In this document: one piece after another, positions 58,783-64,000 of the stretch | Position numbering within the stretch: the stretch's first letter is position 1 | Layout: the number at the start of each line of letters is the position of its first letter | Translations under genes and position numbers: made by a program | The notes under the pieces: generated by a model | The model's database searches: none | The model's input: only the letters and a program-made list of their open reading frames with translations | What the model was told of the DNA's origin: nothing | DNA from: Cloacibacterium caeni | GTDB lineage: Bacteria; Bacteroidota; Bacteroidia; Flavobacteriales; Weeksellaceae | DNA: 64,000 bases | Direction of reading: 5' to 3' | Assembly (NCBI RefSeq): GCF_907163105.1 | Contig: NZ_OU015321.1 | Coordinates: forward strand, 1,488,001 to 1,552,000

Positions 58783-59634
58783 ATGAGTAAATCTATTGAA
58801 GAGTTAAAAGCTCAGGCAACACAAATCAGAAGAGACATTTTAAGAATGGTTCATGCCGTAAATTCAGGACACCCAGGTGGAAGTCTTGGCTGTGTAGAAT
58901 ATTTCACAGCGCTTTATGGCAAAGTGATGAACTACAAACTCCCTTTCTCTATGGAAGGAAAAGATGAAGATCATTTCTACCTTTCTAACGGTCACATTTC
59001 TCCCGTTTTCTATTCTACATTAGCAAGAAACGGATTTTTCCCAATTTCTGAACTTTCTACTTTTAGAAAATTAAATTCTAGATTGCAAGGTCACCCAACT
59101 ACACACGAACATTTAGAAGGCATCAGAATGAGTTCTGGTTCTCTTGGTCAAGGTTTATCTGTAGGAATAGGAGTAGCTTTAGCTAAAAAACTAGATGGAG
59201 ATTCATCTTTAGTATATACCCTTCATGGAGATGGAGAATTACAAGAAGGACAAATCTGGGAAGCATTAATGTTTGCTGCTGCTAAAAAAGTAGACAACTT
59301 AATTTCTACAATAGATTATAACGGAAGACAAATTGATGGTGATACAGATGATGTATTATCTCTAGGAGATTTAAATGCTAAATTAAGAGCTTTCGGTTGG
59401 GAAGTTTTAGAAGAGAAAAACGGTAACGATTTAGAAGCAGTGATTGCAGTTTTAGAACATGCAAAATCTAAAACAGGAAACGGAAAACCAGTCGCCATCA
59501 TTCTTCATACAGAAATGGGACAAGGTGTAGATTTTATGATGGGCTCTCACTCTTGGCACGGAAAAGCGCCAAGTGATGCACAGTTAGAAAGCGCACTTTC
59601 TCAACTTTATGTAGAAACCGAAGCAGATTATTAA
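58783..59634 (+). CDS. Transketolase, N-terminal (ThDP-binding) subunit
   Basis: 283 residues. First half of a split transketolase: GHPGGSLGCVEYFTALYG, SNGHISPVFYS, HPTTHEHLEGIRMSSGSLGQGLSVGIGVA, and the ThDP motif GDGELQEGQIWEA...DYNGRQIDG. It joins with the next gene product to move two-carbon units in the pentose phosphate pathway. 20 bp separate the two genes; co-transcription is clear. The short downstream ORF on the minus strand is a shadow. Confidence 0.94.
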   Translation: MSKSIEELKAQATQIRRDILRMVHAVNSGHPGGSLGCVEYFTALYGKVMNYKLPFSMEGKDEDHFYLSNGHISPVFYSTLARNGFFPISELSTFRKLNSRLQGHPTTHEHLEGIRMSSGSLGQGLSVGIGVALAKKLDGDSSLVYTLHGDGELQEGQIWEALMFAAAKKVDNLISTIDYNGRQIDGDTDDVLSLGDLNAKLRAFGWEVLEEKNGNDLEAVIAVLEHAKSKTGNGKPVAIILHTEMGQGVDFMMGSHSWHGKAPSDAQLESALSQLYVETEADY

Positions 59635-59654
59635 TTCTTCTAAATTTAATACAC

Positions 59655-60602
59655 ATGAAATTTACATACACAGAAAAAAAAGATACAAGAAGCGGTTTTG
59701 GAGCAGGTTTAGCTGAATTAGCAGACAAAAATCCAAATGTAGTAGCACTTTGTGCAGACTTAATCGGTTCTCTAAAAATGGAGAAATTCATAGAAAAAGC
59801 TCCAGAAAGATTTGTACAGACAGGTATTGCAGAAGCAAATATGATGGGTATTGCTGCTGGTTTAGCTACTGCTGGTAAAATTCCTTTCGCAGGAACATTT
59901 GCTAACTTTGCTACTTCTAGAGTTTTAGACCAAGTTCGTCAATCTATCGCTTACTCTAATAAAAATGTGAAAATCGCTGCTTCTCACGCTGGTTTAACTT
60001 TAGGAGAAGATGGTGCAACTCACCAAGTTTTAGAAGATATCGGTCAAATGAAAATGTTACCAGGAATGGTTGTAATTAATCCTTGTGACTATAACCAAAC
60101 CAAACAAGCTACTCTAGCTGCGGCAGAATATGAAGGCCCTGTTTATTTAAGATTTGGTAGACCAGTAGTTCCAGTTTTCATTCCAGAAGATATGCCTTTC
60201 GAAATTGGTAAAGGAATTTTACTTCAAGAAGGAAAAGATGTTACGATTGTAGCAACTGGACATTTAGTTTGGGAATCTCTTCTAGCTGCTGAAGAATTAG
60301 AAAAAGAAGGAATTTCTTGTGAAGTAATTAACATTCACACCATCAAACCTTTAGATGAAGAAATCATTCTAAAATCCGTAGAAAAAACGGGTAAAATTGT
60401 TACTGCAGAAGAGCACAATTACTTAGGTGGTTTAGGTGAATCTGTAGCAGGAATGTTATCTAGAAAAAGACCAACTCCACAAGAATTTGTTGCCGTAAAT
60501 GATACTTTCGGAGAAAGTGGAACTCCAGCTGAATTAATGCACAAATACGAAATAGATGCAGAAGCTGTAGTAAAAGCGGTAAAAAGAGTTTTAGCAAGAT
60601 AA
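59655..60602 (+). CDS. Transketolase, C-terminal subunit
   Basis: 315 residues; pyrimidine-binding half plus transketolase C domain. The catalytic Glu lies in TGIAEANMMGIAAGLA, with SHAGLTLGEDGATHQVLEDIGQM and a C-domain VTIVATGHLVWESLLAAEELEKEGI. Complements the N-terminal subunit upstream. The pair ends in a bidirectional terminator. Confidence 0.95.
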   Translation: MKFTYTEKKDTRSGFGAGLAELADKNPNVVALCADLIGSLKMEKFIEKAPERFVQTGIAEANMMGIAAGLATAGKIPFAGTFANFATSRVLDQVRQSIAYSNKNVKIAASHAGLTLGEDGATHQVLEDIGQMKMLPGMVVINPCDYNQTKQATLAAAEYEGPVYLRFGRPVVPVFIPEDMPFEIGKGILLQEGKDVTIVATGHLVWESLLAAEELEKEGISCEVINIHTIKPLDEEIILKSVEKTGKIVTAEEHNYLGGLGESVAGMLSRKRPTPQEFVAVNDTFGESGTPAELMHKYEIDAEAVVKAVKRVLAR

Positions 60603-60621
60603 TTTAACTTATCATACCATA

Positions 60622-60658
60622 TAAAATAACCCTAGAAGTTTTTCTAGGGTTATTTTTT
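60622..60658. terminator. Bidirectional terminator between transketolase and ric
   Basis: AAAATAACCCTAGAA and TTCTAGGGTTATTTT pair fully around a short loop. Confidence 0.9.
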
Positions 60659-60679
60659 GAAAAAACAATTAAAGTGAAT

Positions 60680-61399
60680 TTAATTTTGCAATTCTTTTTG
60701 CAACTCAATTGCTTTAGGAAACAGAATATTATTCTCTAAATGGATATGAGTATGTAAATTTTCTTCGAATTCCTGAAGCATTTTATAAGTAACCTGATGC
60801 GTGTTACAAGCATCTGAAGGTGGTGTATATTGATTTAAAAGTTGGGCAATTTTTTCGAAACGATCTCCTTCATTTTCATGTTCATGTTTCATCATCTCAA
60901 TTGGATTTTCTACTGCGCCAAAATGTGGTTTTGGTAATTCTACTCCTCTTCTTTTTGCTTCTACCATGTTTCTAATGAATGGGAATAATACCAATTCTTC
61001 TTTTTTCATGTGAGCTCCTAAATCTTCGGCAGATTGTTTAAACAATTCGTGTACTTCAATTAACTCTGGATATCTATCGCCTTTTACTCTTCTTAATTTA
61101 TCTAAAAACTGAAGCAAATAAATGGTTTTTTCTTCTACATAACGGTGGTGCGTTTTCTCGATATAATCAGACAATAAATCTAAATCCCAAGCTTTAAAAT
61201 CGATATTCTGAGTTGCACTTTGCGTTACTCTTTCTAAATCTGCATAAATATCTTCTGGATTTTTCTTTTTCACTGCACAAACTTCTTCTATACTTCTATT
61301 TCCTTTGCAACAAAAATCGATTCCGTATTTTTTAAATACAGCAGCTGTTCTAAAATCTTCGGCTACAATTCCGCCTATTGTTTTGTCTTTTATTTCCAT
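60680..61399 (-). CDS. ric: Iron-sulfur cluster repair di-iron protein (Ric/ScdA/YtfE)
   Basis: 239 residues from ATG 61399 (MEIKDKTIGGIVAEDF); the frame runs to a TTG at 61432 inside its own promoter. N-terminal DUF542/ScdA_N part with Cys30-Cys31, C41 (DFCCKGNRSIEEVC); the rest is a hemerythrin-like four-helix bundle with HHRYVEE, HELF, HMKKEE, MKHEHENEG and HTHIHLENNILFPKA supplying His/Glu ligands for a di-iron site. Repairs clusters damaged by NO or peroxide. Its promoter carries a palindrome matched before the Rrf2 gene just upstream. Confidence 0.94.
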   Translation of the reverse strand: MEIKDKTIGGIVAEDFRTAAVFKKYGIDFCCKGNRSIEEVCAVKKKNPEDIYADLERVTQSATQNIDFKAWDLDLLSDYIEKTHHRYVEEKTIYLLQFLDKLRRVKGDRYPELIEVHELFKQSAEDLGAHMKKEELVLFPFIRNMVEAKRRGVELPKPHFGAVENPIEMMKHEHENEGDRFEKIAQLLNQYTPPSDACNTHQVTYKMLQEFEENLHTHIHLENNILFPKAIELQKELQN

Positions 61400-61421
61400 A
61401 TTTTTTTCTTTTTTGACAAGA

Positions 61422-61437
61422 CAAAAATACAAAAATA
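61422..61437 (-). promoter_or_regulatory. Two overlapping -7 boxes TATTTTTG for ric
   Basis: Minus-strand TATTTTTG at 61437-61430 and again at 61429-61422, directly adjacent. The nearer one leaves a 22-nt leader. Confidence 0.6.
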
Positions 61438-61445
61438 TTTTAATA

Positions 61446-61459
61446 GGACAAATTTATCC
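61446..61459. promoter_or_regulatory. Operator-like palindrome GGACAAATTTATCC (site A)
   Basis: 14-bp dyad with one mismatched pair, 8 bp upstream of the distal -7 box of ric. ATTTATCCGAA extends to 61462 and is matched in the rrf2 promoter (site B). Likely target of the Rrf2 regulator. Confidence 0.45.
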
Positions 61460-61494
61460 GAATTAAATTTAAGAAATAAAAAAAAGAACTATTT

Positions 61495-61929
61495 CTAGTT
61501 CTTTAAGAAGGCAATGCCTTGTTCTGTTTTAAGCGCCATATCATAGACTGATATTTCACTGAGCGAATCTCTTAATTCTTCCCTTATTCCTTTGAATTTA
61601 TCGTGAAAAGGACAAGGTTTCTCTGAAGTACATTTTTCTAAACCAAATGCACATCTCGTTAAAATATCTGGACCATCTGTTGCGAGTACAATTTCTATGA
61701 GTTTAATCTTATCAATCTTGTCTAATTCTACCGAAAACCCACCTTGTTTTCCTTTATTAGATATCAATATTCCCTTCTTAGAAAGAGGTTGTAAAATTTT
61801 TGCAACAAAAGCTTCTGGAGCATTTGTAGCTTCAGCGATTTGTTTTACATTGGTTTTTTTACCAGCAAGAGCTTCCTGTGCTATATAAATTACTGATTTT
61901 ATAGCGTATTCACAAGCTTTAGAAAACAT
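61495..61929 (-). CDS. Rrf2 family regulator with iron-sulfur cysteines (NsrR/IscR-like)
   Basis: 144 residues. Winged helix MFSKACEYAIKSVIYIAQEA, VKQIAEATNAPEAFVAKILQPLSKKGILISNKGKQGGF (Rrf2 HTH and wing), dimer helix at the end. Cys93, Cys100 and Cys106 (C-x6-C-x5-C) match the cluster ligands of NsrR/IscR. The neighbouring ric gene points to an NO or cluster-damage sensor, i.e. NsrR-like; IscR-like cannot be excluded. Probably represses ric and itself through sites A and B. Confidence 0.9.
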   Translation of the reverse strand: MFSKACEYAIKSVIYIAQEALAGKKTNVKQIAEATNAPEAFVAKILQPLSKKGILISNKGKQGGFSVELDKIDKIKLIEIVLATDGPDILTRCAFGLEKCTSEKPCPFHDKFKGIREELRDSLSEISVYDMALKTEQGIAFLKN

Positions 61930-61959
61930 TTTTAATCATTTTAATCATCATTACGACAT

Positions 61960-61967
61960 CAAAGTTA
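61960..61967 (-). promoter_or_regulatory. -7 box TAACTTTG of the Rrf2 gene
   Basis: Minus-strand TAnnTTTG match 30 bp before the ATG, directly downstream of site B. Confidence 0.55.
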
Positions 61968-61969
61968 AA

Positions 61970-61982
61970 CAATTTATTCGGA
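61970..61982. promoter_or_regulatory. Operator-like site CAATTTATTCGGA (site B)
   Basis: Shares ATTTAT(C/T)CG(A/G)A with site A (9 of 11 positions) and, as there, lies just upstream of a -7 box. Suggests autoregulation. Confidence 0.4.
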
Positions 61983-61992
61983 TTTTTTTATC

Positions 61993-62367
61993 TTATTTGA
62001 AAAAATTCCATTTTGGTATGATTGCCAATAAACCTAATGCCACATAAGAAAACAGCGTAAACAAATCTGAATACAGCATGGTAGAAAGATAAAACTCATG
62101 CAAGTAAAAATGAAACAGAATTGCTACTGGGAACAAGATTACGCCTATTTTTCTATAAAAATAAATCCCCACAATTGATAAAAGTCCGATAATATCTACT
62201 GCGAAAATCAAATAAAAGTACCAAACTGGAATATTAATGTCTGTTTTCTGAGAATACTCGGTAAGATCTACTCCTATTCCTAAAAAAGATAATGCTACCA
62301 TAAAGAAAATGGCAACATAAAAAAAAGTGGTTTTTTCAGGATTTTTGTCAAAATAATTATCTTCCAT
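61993..62367 (-). CDS. Small hypothetical membrane protein
   Basis: 124 residues with four predicted membrane spans (TFFYVAIFFMVALSFLGIG, YFYLIFAVDIIGLLSIVGIY, VILFPVAILFHFYLHEFYL, LFTLFSYVALGLLAIIP). Family not recognised. It precedes rrf2-ric on the same strand, but a promoter and site B lie between, so membership in that unit is uncertain; NO- or redox-linked role is speculation. Confidence 0.7.
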   Translation of the reverse strand: MEDNYFDKNPEKTTFFYVAIFFMVALSFLGIGVDLTEYSQKTDINIPVWYFYLIFAVDIIGLLSIVGIYFYRKIGVILFPVAILFHFYLHEFYLSTMLYSDLFTLFSYVALGLLAIIPKWNFFK

Positions 62368-62386
62368 TCTTTCTAAATTTATAAAA

Positions 62387-62412
62387 AAAGCTTTTGAAAA
62401 TTCAAAAGCTTT
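62387..62412 (-). terminator. Terminator of the Lrp-family gene
   Basis: AAAGCTTTTGAA and TTCAAAAGCTTT pair; T-tract on the minus strand, overlapping the upstream region of the membrane protein gene. Confidence 0.8.
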
Positions 62413-62436
62413 ATACTTTGCGAAAATAATAAATTA

Positions 62437-62907
62437 TTAAACAGAAATAGCATTAATCAATCTATTTTTATCACTTAGAAACTCTTCCATAGAAATCATA
62501 GATTCAGTTCTCATAACATCTTGAATGTCATCTATTTGATAAATAATTCTTTTAGCGTCTTCTGTATTTTTAGCTCTTACTTTGCAGAAGATGTTATACT
62601 TACCAGAAATTACGCTTGCTTCTACCACATTTGGAATAGACGCTAATTCTGTAAGAACTTCTTGAGTTTTGTTAGATTTGGTTAATAAAATTCCAATAAA
62701 TGCAGTAAAATGATAATCTAATTTACCATAATCTATATTTAAAGAAGAACCCAGGATAATACCTGCATCTTCCATTTTCTTTACTCTTACGTGAATAGTA
62801 CCTGCAGAAACATCCATCTGTTTAGCGATTTCAGTGAAAGGCATTCTTGTATTTTCTACTAAAAAATCTAAGATTTTTTTGTCTATTTCATCTAATTGAT
62901 AATTCAT
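62437..62907 (-). CDS. Lrp/AsnC family transcriptional regulator
   Basis: 156 residues. HTH (LDEIDKKILDFLVENTRMPFTEIAKQMDVSAGTIHVRVKKMEDAGII) at 4-50 and a RAM/ligand domain (HFTAFIGILLTKSNKTQEVLTELASIPNVVEASVISGKYNIFCKVRAKN). Senses amino acids in relatives; ligand and targets unknown here. Single gene with a TAAATTTG box. Confidence 0.95.
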   Translation of the reverse strand: MNYQLDEIDKKILDFLVENTRMPFTEIAKQMDVSAGTIHVRVKKMEDAGIILGSSLNIDYGKLDYHFTAFIGILLTKSNKTQEVLTELASIPNVVEASVISGKYNIFCKVRAKNTEDAKRIIYQIDDIQDVMRTESMISMEEFLSDKNRLINAISV

Positions 62908-62956
62908 ACCAGTATTTTTAGATTATTAAATTTATAAAAATTGCTATCTTTTTTTG

Positions 62957-62964
62957 CAAATTTA
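62957..62964 (-). promoter_or_regulatory. -7 box TAAATTTG of the Lrp-family gene
   Basis: Minus-strand TAnnTTTG match 49 bp before the ATG. Confidence 0.45.
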
Positions 62965-63041
62965 TGAAATTTAATTGAAATGATAAAATATTATTTTGAC
63001 AAAAAAACATTGATTTTTATCAGAAAATTTCTAAAAATCTC

Positions 63042-64000
63042 TTACTTAGCAGAATCAATTTTAATGGTTTCGGGTTTATTTTTATTAGAATCCTTTAAGG
63101 AATCTTTCACTTTATTTTTCTTTTTGAAAAGATTATTAAAGCTTTTACTATACACTACACCGGCTCCATAAGTTTGGTTGGCCGTAGAATTTAGCGTAGT
63201 TCCTAAACCTAAGTTAGAAGGCTTAGAATAAGCTCTAAGGATTAACGAACCATCATTTTTCTTAGATACATCATATTCTATAATTCCTTCACCAGAAAGG
63301 TAATTTCCGTAGGTGTTTTCGGTTTTCGCAACAGGAATTCCAAAACCAGTTTTCAGTGTAACTCTTGGCGAAAGAATAAAATTACCACCAATATTGGCTC
63401 TATCTGCTGTATTAGAAGCTTGGTCACCTTTGATGTAATTCAAGTCGATTTGGAACTGCTCACTAATCGTATTAATTACGTTGCCCAATTGTTTTAAAAC
63501 CAAATTATACCCCAAATCAGAACCTACATTCCCAATATTGATATTTCCAAATCCACCTGTATTAGAAGTATTAAAATTATTGAGAAGCAATACAGAACCG
63601 AATTGTAGCGTTTTTTCGTCGTTATTGCTCATTCTTACCGTCAAAGCTTCTTTTACCTGAGAAGAAACATCTGGAGCTTGAACATCAAACTCAATTTTAG
63701 GATTTCTAAGATTTTGGGTAATTTTCGTTTGAAGCATTACATTAATCGGTGGCAAATTACCAACTCCTAAATATTCTGTAGCATTAGAAACTGTTCTGTA
63801 ATAATTTGCAGTAATATTCAATGCTGGATTAAATGGATCTCCATCCCAAGAAATGCTGCTAAATTTATCAATTTGGAAGGTTTTTTCTAGAATTGCTTTA
63901 GAAATATACGTTCCGTTTTCAACAGAATATGTTCCATCAAGAGAAATTCTTCCATTTGGTTTCATGACAAACTTTAATTTATCTGAATCTCCTCTCACCA
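63042..64000 (-). CDS. tamB: Translocation/assembly module protein TamB, C-terminal part (5' end outside window)
   Basis: Last 318 or so residues of a TamB/DUF490 protein, open to the right edge. The visible part has the DUF490 pattern: GRISLDGTYSVENGTYISKAILEKTFQIDKFSSISWDGDPFNPALNITANYYRTVSNA, VMLQTKITQNLRNPKIEFDVQAPD, NISEQFQIDLNYIKGD, and repeated strand pairs, ending in a Lys-rich tail after SKSFNNLFKKKNKV. TamB bridges inner and outer membranes and moves phospholipids and barrel proteins. The first visible Met is an internal Val/GTG, not the start. Confidence 0.9.
   Translation of the reverse strand, partial: VRGDSDKLKFVMKPNGRISLDGTYSVENGTYISKAILEKTFQIDKFSSISWDGDPFNPALNITANYYRTVSNATEYLGVGNLPPINVMLQTKITQNLRNPKIEFDVQAPDVSSQVKEALTVRMSNNDEKTLQFGSVLLLNNFNTSNTGGFGNINIGNVGSDLGYNLVLKQLGNVINTISEQFQIDLNYIKGDQASNTADRANIGGNFILSPRVTLKTGFGIPVAKTENTYGNYLSGEGIIEYDVSKKNDGSLILRAYSKPSNLGLGTTLNSTANQTYGAGVVYSKSFNNLFKKKNKVKDSLKDSNKNKPETIKIDSAK

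Noticed and set aside
62980-63171. Plus-strand frame of 63 residues with a hydrophobic end
   Set aside because: Most of it is antisense to the end of tamB, and it has no fitting promoter or recognisable domain.

Overview
The window is chromosomal DNA of a low-GC member of the Bacteroidota, most likely a flavobacterium of the Chryseobacterium/Cloacibacterium group (Weeksellaceae). This rests on family content (GSCFA, GLPGLI, DUF5916, SIMPL, YceI lipoprotein, a lipoprotein with repeated HRCDIPVGAPL motifs, split transketolase, GTP-binding Obg without OCT domain), on AT-rich codon use, and on the Bacteroidota -7 promoter box TAnnTTTG in front of many genes, often so close to the ATG that the mRNA must be leaderless or nearly so. 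I recognised no rRNA, tRNA or CRISPR array. Genus is inference; no marker gene was compared.

Layout. 1-3.6 kb: end of a DEAD-box helicase, then a phosphate cluster (DUF2490 protein, DUF47/PhoU-like protein, PiT transporter) with 11-bp-spaced TTAACA-like repeats upstream. 3.7-10.4 kb: prenyl diphosphate synthase, GSCFA and SIMPL proteins, acetyltransferase, TatD, and an overlapping membrane acyltransferase/phosphoethanolamine transferase pair. 10.4-16.1 kb (minus): RhlE-like helicase, a complete IS3-family element, and the hpt-adk-obg housekeeping operon interrupted by a four-helix-bundle (S23/IVP) gene flanked by repeats. 16.3-23.9 kb (minus): a tightly packed run with a flippase, FkbM methyltransferase, two glycosyltransferase-type genes, an amidohydrolase, YciI, and an AbiH-type phage-defence gene at its head. 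24-31.3 kb: polA, pcrA and, between them on the plus strand, a lipoprotein gene and a HipA-like kinase/DUF3037 pair. 31.3-34.4 kb: a repeat-rich spacer and a two-gene secreted-protein unit bounded by inverted copies of GTTAGCTGTAATGTT, next to a short DUF1016 gene. 34.5-48.3 kb: secG, two glycosyltransferases, recR, pepD, ferredoxin and its reductase, DUF5916 barrel protein, pheS, YceI, an ABC ATPase. 48.3-48.6 kb: a candidate 6S-like RNA. 48.6-60.6 kb: phnA/yjdM, an RsmB-like methyltransferase, asnB, a GLPGLI protein, the agmatine-to-putrescine pair aguB-aguA, an MFS exporter, a sodium symporter and the two transketolase subunits. 60.7-64 kb (minus): an iron-sulfur repair protein (Ric/ScdA) with a cysteine-containing Rrf2 regulator and shared operator-like sites, a small membrane protein, an Lrp regulator and the end of TamB.

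The most unusual feature is how far dispersed palindromic and low-complexity repeats have spread into genes. One 28-bp sequence lies in the same reading phase in two different glycan genes, adding GFDSAQPDK to both. The repeat that borders adk, hpt and obg also supplies a linker between the two nuclease domains of DNA polymerase I. Other points to follow up are the HipA-like/DUF3037 pair, the cassette-like unit at 31.7-33.8 kb, the candidate regulatory RNAs and the Rrf2/Ric operator pair.
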